Shown here piece after piece: positions 16,925 through 26,378 of a DNA stretch of 64,000 nt. The DNA comes from Trebonia sp963759545. GTDB lineage: Bacteria; Actinomycetota; Actinomycetes; Streptosporangiales; Streptosporangiaceae. Both the position numbers and the translations under genes were made by a program. Each line of letters starts with the position of its first letter. Positions within the stretch are counted from its first letter, which is position 1. Under the pieces are notes generated by a model. It did no database searches. It saw only the letters and a program-made list of their open reading frames with translations, and was not told the DNA's origin. The stretch covers positions 124,001 to 188,000 of the forward strand of contig CAVXAB010000031.1 in NCBI GenBank assembly GCA_963759545.1. The letters are read 5' to 3'.

Positions 16925-18232
16925 TTAGATCAGCTCGTGGAGGAGCCGGGTCGTCTCACCGGAGGGAGAAACGCCGAGTTCCTCGCGCAGGGCTGTGGAG
17001 CAGGCGTGATATTGGCGGCTCACGAGCTGCTGCTGGCGTCGTGATGCGTAACAGCGCATGAGCAATCGATGTGCGGCCTCGGAGCACTGGTCATTACTGA
17101 GGCAGAGCTGACCGAACCGCAGCGCCTCGGGAAGCTCACCGAGCTGGAAGTGAATCTCCGCGACACGCTCAAGCGCCTGCCCGTAGAGGTCATTGAGGCG
17201 GCGCTGTTCCGGAAGGTACCATTCGCCGACGCCGTCATCCTCGAACAGTGGCCCGCGGTAAAGCTTGACGGCCTTGTGATAGAAGTGCACAACTTTCTCG
17301 AGCCGGCCGGCTTGCCGAGCCATCCGCGCGTCGTCGAGTGCCGACAGAAACTCGTTGCGGTCGATCCACCAGTCCAGCTCGGGGTTGAGTATGTAGCAGC
17401 CATCGCGGTACAGGATGGGCTGCACAACCTCGCCGGGCCCCAGGGTGTTGCGCAGGCTGTAGAGCGCGACGTTGAGGTTGTTACGCGCGGAATTGTGGCT
17501 GTGGTCGGGCCACTGCAGGGCCATCAGCACGTCGCGCCGAGTGGGCCGGTCCTGGTGGACGAGCAGGTACTGGAATACCGCCCTGGCCTTCAGGCTGTTC
17601 CAGCGCGGCACCAGGTGCCCGGCGACGCGCACCTCAAGCGGCCCGAGGGCGAGGGCCGCCACGTCCGCCTCGCCCATGGGCGCCGCCGGCTCGGGCTCTG
17701 GCGCCGCGGGCGCGGTCGGCGGCAAGGCAGGCAGGCGCTCGGGCAAGGGCGTGACCGGTTCCTGGCCTTCCTCGGAGTGCCGCGAGTCGCCGCGGCCCCG
17801 GCGGAAGATCTCACCGAGCCAGCCGTCCCGGCCGACACGCCGTCTCTCGATCGCCGGCGGTGGCTCCTGGCTGTGCCCGCGCGTCGTGAAAAGCTCTTCA
17901 TCGCAGCCCGCGAGCAGCGCGTCGACGCGCTTACTTATTTCTCGCTCAACCAATCGGCAGCAGGCGGCCGCGGCCTCGAGTTCAATGGCGACGCGCTGGT
18001 GTCCGGCGCTCAAGTCGCGCAGTTTGTGGACAGTATCCAGGTCAATCTGTGCGCGGGTCGACGCATTGACGAGATTGGCGACGACATCATCGACCCTGAT
18101 AAAAATTGGATCTTGTGCAAGCCTGCTCAGTTCCGTCAAGGCCTCATTTAGCGCAGCTTGCGCACGAGTCAGCGCATTATCGTCAGTCCCCCGGCCATGC
18201 GCGGGATATACCCCATCGTGGCGAACTGCCAT
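16925..18232 (-). CDS. BTAD-domain (SARP-type) transcriptional regulator with extra N-terminal region
   Basis: 435 residues. Residues 1-170 are a helical, probably coiled-coil region (LTRAQAALNEALTELSRLAQ, DTVHKLRDLSAGHQRVAIEL) and a Pro/Glu linker. Residues 195-285 form an OmpR-like winged helix (LGPLEVRVAGHLVPRWNSLK, QYLLVHQDRPTRRDVLMALQ). Residues 290-435 are the bacterial transcriptional activator domain (FLSALDDARMARQAGRLEKV, HRLLMRCYASRRQQQLVSRQ). Ordinary SARPs lack the N-terminal 170 residues. No secondary-metabolite cluster adjoins it; the nearest same-strand genes are the two unknowns downstream. Confidence 0.88.
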   Translation of the reverse strand: MAVRHDGVYPAHGRGTDDNALTRAQAALNEALTELSRLAQDPIFIRVDDVVANLVNASTRAQIDLDTVHKLRDLSAGHQRVAIELEAAAACCRLVEREISKRVDALLAGCDEELFTTRGHSQEPPPAIERRRVGRDGWLGEIFRRGRGDSRHSEEGQEPVTPLPERLPALPPTAPAAPEPEPAAPMGEADVAALALGPLEVRVAGHLVPRWNSLKARAVFQYLLVHQDRPTRRDVLMALQWPDHSHNSARNNLNVALYSLRNTLGPGEVVQPILYRDGCYILNPELDWWIDRNEFLSALDDARMARQAGRLEKVVHFYHKAVKLYRGPLFEDDGVGEWYLPEQRRLNDLYGQALERVAEIHFQLGELPEALRFGQLCLSNDQCSEAAHRLLMRCYASRRQQQLVSRQYHACSTALREELGVSPSGETTRLLHELI

Positions 18233-18366
18233 GGCCGCCCCCCAAAGATCTCAGGCCAGATCTTTACTACTTTTGCGGCATTTCTATTCAAGGGTCTTAC
18301 GTGAGCGCCCGTCAAGCGAATAACAGGTCAAGCGTGACCGCATTCGGCTGGCGCGGCCCGCCAGGC

Positions 18367-19542
18367 TCAGTGCTCGGGTGCTTGGTGAAGCCCGCCTCCG
18401 TTCGGAAAACTCAAGATCTTTATCCCGAACGAGGGCGCGGTGCCTCGCCGCGGCCAGGGAACTCGCTTGCGGCCGGTCAGCGGCACGGCCAGCGGAGTCC
18501 GCGCGAGCAGGGCGGTCAGCGGGACGCAGCACGCGAAGATGATGGCCACGGTCAGCAGGCAGAGCAGCGGCCAGGGGAGCACCGCGCCGAGATGCTTCCA
18601 GCCCAGCCAGATCAGCGCGTTGATGACGAGCAGGTGGGACAGGTAGACGCCGTAGGCGTTGTCCGAGCCCGACCGGACGACGGCCTTGGTGAACCGCGAC
18701 CGGCCCTGGCGCACCAGGGCGACTCCCGCCAGGTAGCCGCACGCGATCGCGCCGATGTTGAACGGGATGACGCTCGGCTGGAACGGGTCGCTGCTCGAGC
18801 CGAGCGCGGTGGTCACGCCGTAGTGTGCCAGGAAGTAGATGCCCTCCGCCGCCAGCGCCGCGACCGCCGTCAGCGTGAGGACCAGCCGCGCGTGCCCGCG
18901 TACCCAGGCGTCCACTTGCTCCAGGTGGCAGGCCACCACGCAGCCGCCGACCAGGTACAGGACGTAGCTCAGCGCGTCCTGCTGGCTGTACTTCTCCATC
19001 AGCGGTGGCAGCAGCCGCCAGTGCGTGAGGACCGAGATCACCACCTGGGCGAGCGCGGCGCAGGCGACGACGAGGCCATGGTGTCCCTTGGTCCGCCGCA
19101 GCAGCACGGCCGCCAGCGGGAATACCACGTAGAACTGCATGATCACCATGAGGAAGTACAGCTGGTAGTACCCCGTCTCCGCCATCGTGGCCAGGCTTCG
19201 CAATGCCGGCGCGACGCCGTGGTAGTGCGCCGTCGGCATCAGGAAGAAGAAGTAGATGAGCGTCCAGCACAGGTACGGCACCCCGACAGAAAGGAACCGG
19301 CGCCAGTAGAAGCGGCGGAGCCCGCCCAGGTTCAGGTCCGCGTAGGCGTACGCCAGCATGCAAGCGGAGATGAAGAAGAACCCTTCCCTGGACACGTGCA
19401 GTAGCAGCAGCACGGCCCCCGAGCTCACGCTCGCGGCCGCCGGGACGAAGTTCACGATCGTATGCGTGGTGACCACGCCCGCCTGCTTGATCGGGCGCAT
19501 GGCATCGACGTGGTCGAGACGGCGGCGACGGACGGTAGTCAT
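18367..19542 (-). CDS. Acyltransferase 3 (OafA/YrhL-like) membrane protein
   Basis: 391 residues with about ten hydrophobic segments. The N-terminus RRLDHVDAMRPIKQAGVVTT replaces the usual (R)x10H acyltransferase 3 motif, followed by REGFFFISACMLAYAYADLN and RRFYWRRFLSVGVPYLCWTL, which match the family's FFVLSG and RR-xxP-Y landmarks. ATG 19542 is chosen because the conserved part begins there; upstream frame is open but unconvincing. Such proteins O-acylate sugars, antibiotics or envelope polymers. There is no obvious partner nearby. Confidence 0.82.
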   Translation of the reverse strand: MTTVRRRRLDHVDAMRPIKQAGVVTTHTIVNFVPAAASVSSGAVLLLLHVSREGFFFISACMLAYAYADLNLGGLRRFYWRRFLSVGVPYLCWTLIYFFFLMPTAHYHGVAPALRSLATMAETGYYQLYFLMVIMQFYVVFPLAAVLLRRTKGHHGLVVACAALAQVVISVLTHWRLLPPLMEKYSQQDALSYVLYLVGGCVVACHLEQVDAWVRGHARLVLTLTAVAALAAEGIYFLAHYGVTTALGSSSDPFQPSVIPFNIGAIACGYLAGVALVRQGRSRFTKAVVRSGSDNAYGVYLSHLLVINALIWLGWKHLGAVLPWPLLCLLTVAIIFACCVPLTALLARTPLAVPLTGRKRVPWPRRGTAPSFGIKILSFPNGGGLHQAPEH

Positions 19543-19684
19543 GCCAGGCAGGCTGCGTCCGGTTCCTGAAATAACCATTAAAAACGGACAGACTGTCAGG
19601 AATCTCCCAGCAGACTCTCTGGTCTCACGGAGCACTCGGTCACCACGGGTGCGGTGAAAGGCCGGCCGGCCGAGGCAGCGAGGC

Positions 19685-20661
19685 CTAGCGCCAGACCGCG
19701 GCCGGCGTTCCCGGCGCGTACACCCAGCCGCCGCCCTTGCCCGCGTTCGGGTCGGCCGACAGGCGGCTGTAGTCGATGCTGAACTGGTACTCCGTCCCCG
19801 GCGCCACTCGGTGTCCGCTTGGGTCGGGGCCCTGGACCTTCCCGGCGTCGGTGAAGGCACCGTCGCTGTAGTGGAACTGAGCGGGGCTGACCGAGAAGCC
19901 GTCAGGACCGGCGATGATGACCCACGCGATGATGGCGCCGCCGGTTGCGTCGCCTTGGGTGTCGATCATCGCGACGCGGGAACCCTTGGGTGTCGTGTAC
20001 CAGGACAGGTCGCTGAGGCTCGTGCTGTCGGTGGACTTGAGTACCGCCTCGGGGGGAGTGATGCCCTTCAGCGCGTCGAGCCGGGCGGTGCTCTCGTCGA
20101 GCAGGCAACTCGCGATGTTGATCCCGTCGATCGTGCCGCCGGTCCGGTATGCCTGGTCGCAGACCGTCGCGCGGGCGGCCAGCCAGCCGCTGTCGTCGGA
20201 GTTGATCGTGGCCTGCTGGGCGGCGGAGGCGCTCGCGAAGCTGGCCTGCCGCACCGCGTCGATGGCCGCGTCCGCGGATTCGGTCTTGGCCTCGTAGCAC
20301 TGCTCGATGGCCAGGGTGGTGCCCTGGCCGCCGCAGCTGGCGGGCGCTGACTTGGCGCCGGCCGGGTGACCGGGGTCGAATGGCTCGGTGATCGGCACGA
20401 ACGCGGCCGCCGTGGACGGCGATCCGCTGGCGGCGGACCCGTCGCGGCCCCGCTGGACGTGGCCGCGGGGCTCTGCGGCGCGCTGGCCGTCCCAGTGCTG
20501 GCCTGCGTCGCGCTCCCGGCCGTCGACCCGCTCGAACCGCTCGAACCGCCGCAGCCGGCCAGCATGCCGATCGCCGCGGCGGACGCGGCCGCCACCGCGA
20601 GCCCGCCATTGATCGTCCTGCCCTTGCCGACGGTCACCCGCGCGCCGCGTGATTGGCCCAT
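19685..20661 (-). pseudogene. LprI/DUF1311-like lipoprotein, one frameshift
   Basis: From ATG 20661 (GGGGAGA upstream) a signal peptide leads to the lipobox MLAGC, then a Ser/Gly/Thr-rich linker. The frame breaks at a CCC run (20438-20440); adding one base joins it to FVPITEPFDPGHPAG and the mature domain CYEAKTESADAAIDAVRQAS, CDQAYRTGGTIDGINIASCL, ESTARLDALKG, the cysteine-containing helical pattern of lysozyme-inhibitor LprI N-terminal (DUF1311) proteins. The C-terminal 110 residues are beta-rich and end GWVYAPGTPAAVWR. It should be anchored outside the membrane. Divergent from the solute-binding protein gene. Confidence 0.72.
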
Positions 20662-20974
20662 GACGCTATCTCCCCGCTCTAGCCCCGCATACCCGACGAA
20701 AACGGCGTAACGGGGCGCTTGGCGTAAGTGCCGACAAGTCATCCCGTGTTGCCTTCGCCAGTGTTGACGTCGCCGGGCGGGCCGCGGTTGTCAGTCAGCG
20801 AAACGGTTTTCCCGTCGTTCTTGGCGCTGCCTCATCCACGCCGGGTGATACGGCCGGCGCTCGCGTTTCCTGTGGCCGCACGCAATTGACAGGCGAGAGA
20901 GCGGGCGAGATTGTATGACCAGCAGACACAAATGCGGCTTTTGTTGGTTCGGCCTGGAGGAAGGGTGACGAGCG
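20662..20974. promoter_or_regulatory. Divergent intergenic region with a possible sigma-70 promoter
   Basis: 313 bp between the LprI-like gene and the solute-binding protein gene. TTGACA at 20886-20891 with a weak -10 (GATTGT, 20909-20914, 17-base spacer) points towards the binding-protein gene; a GGAGGAAGGG ribosome site is at about 20957. No gene is seen in it. Confidence 0.4.
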
Positions 20975-22588
20975 ATGAGGCTTCGCACCGGGTACCTGAC
21001 AGCGGCCATCGCGGTGCTTGCCGCCGGCCTGGCGGCCTGCTCGTCGGGCGGCAGCGGCGGCACGAGCAGCGGCGGCACGAGCAGCACGAGCGGGAACACG
21101 ACGAATCAGGCACCCCAGTACGGCGGAACGCTGAACTACCTGGTGAGCGGCCTGTTGTCGGAGTGGGACCTGGGACTTGACCCGGCGACGGGCGGCGCGG
21201 CGCCGTCCATCTACGAGGACGCCATCTTCGGCCAGCTGTTCCGGCCGACCCCGAGCGGCGGTATCGAGCCCGTCCTGGCTACTGGTTACCATGTGTCCGG
21301 CGGCGGCACGGTGCTGACCATCTCTCTTCAGCCGGGCGTGAAGTTCTCTGACGGCACGCCGTTCAACGCCGCGGCCGTGGCCTGGAACATCAAGCGCGAC
21401 CTGGCGACGCCGTCCACGGCAAGCCCCGTGTCGTCTTGGCCGCCGTTGGCCAAGGCCAACGGCGTCACCACGCCGGACAACCTGACGGTGGTGCTGCACT
21501 TCTCCGCCCCCTACGCGCCCTTGCTCCCGAGCCTCATCGGCTCGAACATCAACCACATCGCCTCACCCACCGCGGTGCAGAAGATGGGCGCGAAGCAGTT
21601 CCAGAAGACGCCCGTCGGCGCGGGGCCGTTCGAGGTGGAGACCAACCTCGTCGACCACCAGCTCACGCTGAAGAAGAACCCCGGCTACTTCCAGAAGGGC
21701 CGGCCGTACCTGGACAAGCTTGAGTTCACGACGGTCAGCGATGACCAGACGGCCATGGAGTCCCTGCAGTCGGGCACGGGCCAGGCGGCTCAGATAACGA
21801 CGCCGCAGCTGATCGAGGAGGCGAAGGGGAACTCCAAGTTCACCACGCTGGCCGCGTTGGGCTCGACGCCCACGCTCATCCAGCTCAACACCGCCGCACC
21901 GCCGTTCAACAACAAGCTCGCCCGGCAGGCGATCTACTACGCGACGGACTCCCGCGCCATTGCCCAGCACCTGTACAACAGCATGTTCCCGACGTCCGAG
22001 TCGTTCCTCGGCCCGGGCGACCTCTTCTACCAGCCGACGGTGCCGGGCTACCTGGGGTACGACCCGGCCAAGGCCAAGCAGATCGTCTCTAGCCTCGGCG
22101 GGCTCGACATCAGCCTCTTCGGCCCGAATGACCCGCTCAACACCGAGACGCTGCAGGCCCTCGCGCAGATGTGGCAGCAGGCCGGCATCAAGGTGACCGT
22201 GCACCCTTACACGCTGGGCGGCCAGATCCAGGCATTCTCAAAGAACTGGCAGGCGGCGCTGCAGTCCAATGGTGCCTGGGACCCCGGCATGTTCTACGGC
22301 ATCCCGTTCCGCTTCCTGTCGGTCGCCCCGTTCAGCGGGGTTCACGACAAGGCGCTCGACTCGATGCTGGCGCAGGCGGACCAGACGCTCGACCCGGCGC
22401 AGCGGGCCGTCGACTACCACAACATCGCGGAGTACATCAGCAACCAGGCGTACGCGCCGTTCCTCGTCGCCTCCGCGCCCGTCTCGGTCACCGCGAGCAA
22501 CGTGCACGGACCCGGTCTGACCACGGAGATTCCCGTGATCAGCACCGTGATCGTTCCCTACTGGGATGAAGCATGGATAGGGAAGTGA
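20975..22588 (+). CDS. ABC transporter solute-binding lipoprotein, family 5
   Basis: 537 residues. Signal peptide with lipobox LAAC at residue 22, a Gly/Ser/Thr linker, then the family 5 (peptide/nickel/opine type) fold: PQYGGTLNYLVSG, SIYEDAIFGQLFRPTPSGGI, GVKFSDGTPFNAAAVAWNIK near 130, LPSLIGSNINHIASPTAVQK and the late SNQAYAPFLVASAPVSV. It is extracytoplasmic and membrane-anchored. No permease or ATPase gene adjoins it, so it must use a transporter encoded elsewhere or deliver substrate to the oxygenase pathway downstream. It leads the row with the 73-residue protein, Rieske oxygenase and ferredoxin. Confidence 0.93.
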   Translation: MRLRTGYLTAAIAVLAAGLAACSSGGSGGTSSGGTSSTSGNTTNQAPQYGGTLNYLVSGLLSEWDLGLDPATGGAAPSIYEDAIFGQLFRPTPSGGIEPVLATGYHVSGGGTVLTISLQPGVKFSDGTPFNAAAVAWNIKRDLATPSTASPVSSWPPLAKANGVTTPDNLTVVLHFSAPYAPLLPSLIGSNINHIASPTAVQKMGAKQFQKTPVGAGPFEVETNLVDHQLTLKKNPGYFQKGRPYLDKLEFTTVSDDQTAMESLQSGTGQAAQITTPQLIEEAKGNSKFTTLAALGSTPTLIQLNTAAPPFNNKLARQAIYYATDSRAIAQHLYNSMFPTSESFLGPGDLFYQPTVPGYLGYDPAKAKQIVSSLGGLDISLFGPNDPLNTETLQALAQMWQQAGIKVTVHPYTLGGQIQAFSKNWQAALQSNGAWDPGMFYGIPFRFLSVAPFSGVHDKALDSMLAQADQTLDPAQRAVDYHNIAEYISNQAYAPFLVASAPVSVTASNVHGPGLTTEIPVISTVIVPYWDEAWIGK

Positions 22589-22592
22589 GTTA

Positions 22593-22814
22593 GTGCTCTG
22601 GATGTCCATCGTCGTCGATAACGCGTGTACCCAGATCTGGGACGCCCTGGATGGCGGGCTGAAGGTCACCTCGCTGCGGGTCAGCCCTGTCGTCTATGAC
22701 GCCGTGGCGGCCGCCAGGGCCGGGGAAGTGGCGCGGCATTACCCGCTGATGCTGCTTGGCCTGCCGCTCGTCGCCGATCACGCCGTCGCCACCTACGACC
22801 CCGTCGTCACCTGA
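22593..22814 (+). CDS. Small protein of unknown function (73 aa)
   Basis: GTG start five bases after the binding-protein stop. The sequence MLWMSIVVDNACTQIWDALD, VTSLRVSPVVYDAVAAARAG and HYPLMLLGLPLVADHAVATY has clean codon bias and a helix-strand alternation, so it is probably translated. Two uncharged patches are too short for a membrane protein. I do not recognise the family. Position suggests a role with the oxygenase. Confidence 0.55.
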   Translation: MLWMSIVVDNACTQIWDALDGGLKVTSLRVSPVVYDAVAAARAGEVARHYPLMLLGLPLVADHAVATYDPVVT

Positions 22815-22863
22815 GGACGTTCGACGTCACCAGGGACATCAGCTGAGAGGAAGAGGAGAAGAG

Positions 22864-24210
22864 ATGCTGACCGAGGAAGAGAACGAGGCGCTGTGCCGGG
22901 TGGGGCCAGGGACGCCGATGGGCAATGTCCTGCGCCGGTACTGGACACCCGCGTTCCAGCTCGGCGACCTGCCGGAGCCAGACTGCCCGCCCATCCGCGT
23001 CACCGTCCTTGGCGAGAACTTCGTCGCCTTCAGGGACACCGAGGGCAGGCTGGGCTTCCTGGACGAGTTGTGCTGCCACCGCGGTGCCTCGCTCACGCTC
23101 GGCCGGGTCGAGGACTGCGGCATCCGGTGCCTGTACCACGGCTGGAAGTACGCCGTGGACGGGACCATCATGGAGACGCCCAACCTCGCTACCACCACCT
23201 TCAGGGAGCGGGTCAAGCACGGCGCGTACCCGGTGCGCGCGGCGGGCGGGCTCGGCTGGGTCTACCTGGGACCGCCTGGCACCGAGCCGCCGTTCCCCGC
23301 CTTCGGGTGGGCGAGCGCCCCCGCGGACGAGATCGTCGTATCCGAGATCATCATGGACTGCAACTGGATGCAGGCACAGGAGGGGTCGATCGACTCCTCG
23401 CACGTGGGCATCCTGCACCTCGACACGCTCGCCACCATGGGGTCAGGCCCGCGCAGCGTGGGCTCGTTCGACTTCGCCGGTGAACCGTGGGACCTGGACA
23501 TGCAGGTGCCAGGCGGCGCCCGCCGCGAGCCCGGGCAGGCCCCAAGGCCCGGCGTCTGGCCCAGCGAGGACAACGCGCCAAGGATCGAGCTTGAGAACAC
23601 GCCGTTCGGCTTCCACTACGCGGCGATCAGGGACGTGACCGACGAGCCAGGGAAGGTGTACGTCAGGGTCACCGCGTTCGTCATGCCGTACACGGCGCTG
23701 ATCGGCGGCTCGAACGGCGCGGTGATCGTGGTTCCGCGCGACGACTACACCTGCTCGACCATCGGCGTGTTCCGGCTGCCGCCGGGTACCGACCCGGCCG
23801 CCGCGGCCGAGCGCGCCCGTCGCGGTATCGACCCCGCGGTCTGGGGCCCTGAGCCGGAGAACCGCAGGCTCAGGCTGCCGAAGCAGGACCGCGAGGCGAT
23901 GGCCGCCGGGCGGAGCTTCGCCGGCTTCCGCGGCGGCAACCGCGTGCAGGACGGCGCGGTGCAGATGTCCTCCGGCCGGATGTACGACCGGGCCAAGGAG
24001 CACCTGGTGCCCGCCGACCTGGCGATCATCAGGCTGCGGCGGATGTTCGCCGACTCGATCCGGCTGCTCGAGGCGGGCCACGACCCGGTCGGCCGCGGCG
24101 AAGGCACTGATTTCAGGCAGGTCATGGCCGCCTCCCAGATCATCGACGCCGGCCAGGACTGGCGGGACCTGGTTCCCGGCCACCAGGGCAGCAGGGAACC
24201 GGCGAACTGA
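22864..24210 (+). CDS. Rieske non-heme iron oxygenase, large subunit
   Basis: 448 residues of a ring-hydroxylating or demethylating oxygenase alpha subunit (phthalate 4,5-dioxygenase-like branch). The Rieske cluster ligands are in ELCCHRGASLTLGRVEDCGI and RCLYHGWKYAVDG (CxH...CxxH, residues about 75-105). The mononuclear iron site is GSIDSSHVGILHLDTL (HxxxxH near 185). ATG 22864 follows GAGGAAGAGGAGAAG. The adjacent 3Fe-4S ferredoxin at 24222 is the likely electron donor; a reductase is not nearby. With a solute-binding protein upstream, this looks like uptake and oxidation of a small organic molecule. Confidence 0.93.
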   Translation: MLTEEENEALCRVGPGTPMGNVLRRYWTPAFQLGDLPEPDCPPIRVTVLGENFVAFRDTEGRLGFLDELCCHRGASLTLGRVEDCGIRCLYHGWKYAVDGTIMETPNLATTTFRERVKHGAYPVRAAGGLGWVYLGPPGTEPPFPAFGWASAPADEIVVSEIIMDCNWMQAQEGSIDSSHVGILHLDTLATMGSGPRSVGSFDFAGEPWDLDMQVPGGARREPGQAPRPGVWPSEDNAPRIELENTPFGFHYAAIRDVTDEPGKVYVRVTAFVMPYTALIGGSNGAVIVVPRDDYTCSTIGVFRLPPGTDPAAAAERARRGIDPAVWGPEPENRRLRLPKQDREAMAAGRSFAGFRGGNRVQDGAVQMSSGRMYDRAKEHLVPADLAIIRLRRMFADSIRLLEAGHDPVGRGEGTDFRQVMAASQIIDAGQDWRDLVPGHQGSREPAN

Positions 24211-24221
24211 GGACGGCGACA

Positions 24222-24452
24222 ATGAAGGTATGGATCGACCAGACCTACTGCATCGGTTCCGGGTTGTGCCAGGCGATCGAGCCGCGGGTCTTCGCCATCG
24301 GCGACGAAGACGGGCTTGCCCGCGTCAGGCAAGGCGATGACGTCTTGCCGCCCGGGCCGGATAACGCGGCCGCGGTGCCCGTGGAATGCGAGGCCAACGT
24401 CGAGGACGCCGTGGACTCCTGTCCAGCCGGATGCATCCAGCTGGACAGCTAA
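24222..24452 (+). CDS. Ferredoxin, 3Fe-4S type
   Basis: 76 residues: MKVWIDQTYCIGSGLCQAIE and DAVDSCPAGCIQLDS. Cysteines at C10, C16 and the CP pair near 69 match small actinobacterial ferredoxins with a 3Fe-4S cluster, in which the second cysteine of the CxxCxxC motif is replaced (here G). It starts 11 bases after the Rieske oxygenase and most likely carries electrons to it. Confidence 0.92.
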   Translation: MKVWIDQTYCIGSGLCQAIEPRVFAIGDEDGLARVRQGDDVLPPGPDNAAAVPVECEANVEDAVDSCPAGCIQLDS

Positions 24453-25027
24453 GAGGCGGAAGACCCGGCGGTGACGTCGGACTTCTCCTGGAGCACCGCG
24501 GCCTGGCCCGGCCGGGTCGCGGTGGCCCCCAGGTAACGGCGGACGGCGACGGCGACCAGGCAGACGCCCAGCGCGATCACCCGTACCGTGCCCTCGCTCG
24601 GCCACGGCAGCAGGTGCGTCAGCTGGATCGGCAGGGTCCAGGGATGCATGGCCTCGTTCACGGACAGGTAGATGACGAGGCCGGTGCCGAGCAACGCGGC
24701 GACGTCAGCCACCGCCTGCACCGCCAGGACGCGGGCGGGCCGTAGCCGGGCTACCCGCTCGGCGGGAGCGCCGTTACGGCGTCCGAGCTGCAGGTACCTG
24801 CTGATCACGAGGCAGACGATGGCGAGCGCGAACGCGAAGAAGCCGGCGGTGTCGGTCCGCAGGTGCGGGATGGCGGGCCAGTACGGGTAGGCGTCGTTGA
24901 AGTCGCCGAAGCTACCGACAAAGGCCGATCCGACCCAGACCAGCACGGCGCTGTAGCCGAGGCCCAAGGTCACGGATTCGACTACAAGCTTCCGGTTGCC
25001 CTGGCTCCTGGTGCGCACGCTGCTCAC
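24449..25027 (-). CDS. Four-helix integral membrane protein of unknown function
   Basis: 192 residues. GTG 25027 is chosen for GGAGG nine bases upstream. Four hydrophobic segments are visible (LVVESVTLGLGYSAVLVWVG, TAGFFAFALAIVCLVISRYL, VQAVADVAALLGTGLVIYLS, TVRVIALGVCLVAVAVRRYL), with a short cytoplasmic tail. It resembles uncharacterised actinobacterial membrane proteins. The stop overlaps the ferredoxin stop tail to tail; upstream on the same strand is the Ser/Thr kinase, so the two may be cotranscribed. Confidence 0.75.
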   Translation of the reverse strand: MSSVRTRSQGNRKLVVESVTLGLGYSAVLVWVGSAFVGSFGDFNDAYPYWPAIPHLRTDTAGFFAFALAIVCLVISRYLQLGRRNGAPAERVARLRPARVLAVQAVADVAALLGTGLVIYLSVNEAMHPWTLPIQLTHLLPWPSEGTVRVIALGVCLVAVAVRRYLGATATRPGQAAVLQEKSDVTAGSSAS

Positions 25028-26297
25028 TATAGGGCACCTCCGCCTGCCCGCCGCGCCGTCGCGCCGGTCACCGTCACCGTGCGAGGCCGCGGCCGTCGCC
25101 GTGGGCGAGCCGGTTTCCCCTGGCAGGAAGGTCGGGGGCTTGGGTGAAGGACTGATGGCCAGCGCGATCGCGATCCCGGCCGCGATGAGCACCGCGATGC
25201 CGAGGACGGCAGGCAGCAGCCAGCGGGGGCCGCGCCGACGGCGGGCCTCGCGGTTCCGCCGCCCGCGGTGTGTACCGTCCGGGATGGACGGCCTGCACCC
25301 CCGGCTGTACGGCGTGCGTCGCCGGGCTGGGTGCCGGGACCATCGTGGGAGGTGGAAGAGCCGGTACGAACGTGCCGGACTCCAGCACGGCCGACACCGC
25401 ATCGGGCCAGAACTTCCCCGGCGTGACCTCGGGGTACGCCGCGGATCCCGGCGGCAACGGTCTCCATCAGCTGGCCGAGGGCCGGGCGGGCGTGCGGGGT
25501 CCTTCATCAGGCAGGCGTCAATAACCGGGCGCAGCGACGCGGGGACGCGGCTGAGGTCCGGCTCCCCGTGCACGACCCGGAAGCCGACCGCGAACGCCTC
25601 GCCGCCGCCGAACGGCGAGACGCCGGTCGCGGCGAAAGCGAGCACGCTGCCGAGCGAGAAGATGTCGCTGGCCGGCCCGACGGTCTGGCCTTGGGCCTGC
25701 TCGGGCGACATGTAGGCGGGGGTGCCGATCGTCGTGCGGGTCGCGGTCACCACGGTGCCGCTCGTCGTCCGCGAGATGCCGAAGTCGATGACGCGCGGGC
25801 CCGTCGGCGGCGATGAGGATGTTGCCCGGCTTGAGGTCGCGGTGCACTAGGCCTTGGGCGTGGATCGCCTGCAGCGCCTCGGCCAGGCCGCCGGCCAGCC
25901 GCCACACCGCGTCCTCGGGCAGCGGGCCGGACTTGGCGACCAGGTCGGCCAGCGGCGGGCCTGGCACGAACGTGGTGGCGAGCCACGGCGGGCTGTCGTC
26001 CGGCCCGGCGCCGACGACTGCCGCGGTGTAGGCGTCGCTGACCGCTTGCGCCGCGGCCACCTCCCGCCGGAACCGCTGCATGAACTCCGGATCGCGGGCC
26101 AGATCCGGGTGCACGACCTTGACCGCCACCGGCCGGCCACCCGGCGAGTAGCCGAGGTACACCCGCCCCATTCCGCCCGCGCCCAGCCGTGCCTGCAGGC
26201 GGAAACCGCCAACCTGCTGCGGATCATCTCCCGCCAACGGCTCCACGAATGCGACCATACCGGCCGCCGTCGGCACCCGCGAGAGCCATTGGCGCAT
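25028..26297 (-). pseudogene. Ser/Thr protein kinase (Pkn type), about four frameshifts
   Basis: The kinase domain starts VGGFRLQARLGAGGMGRVYL (P-loop), with PVAVKVVHPDLARD (catalytic Lys) and GLVHRDLKPGNILIAADGP (HRD loop) in the first frame. Near 25810 the frame moves to one with TIGTPAYMSPEQAQGQTVGP, SDIFSLGSVLAFAATG (activation and APE segments). It moves again near 25500, 25445 and 25255 before a membrane segment LLPAVLGIAVLIAAGIAIAL and an extracytoplasmic tail. Every fragment retains family sequence, so base-calling indels are more likely than decay. The intact protein would be about 420 residues, a transmembrane receptor kinase. Confidence 0.75.
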
Positions 26298-26378
26298 AGC
26301 GCGCGGACATGAGATTTCCTGCTAATGTTCCGCGAAATCGCTTGAACCATTCTGGGGCCGTGCTGCGTACCACGGGTC

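Noticed and set aside
16925..20661. Secondary-metabolite gene cluster around the BTAD regulator
   Set aside because: No polyketide, peptide, terpene or tailoring genes are adjacent; only an acyltransferase and unknown proteins.
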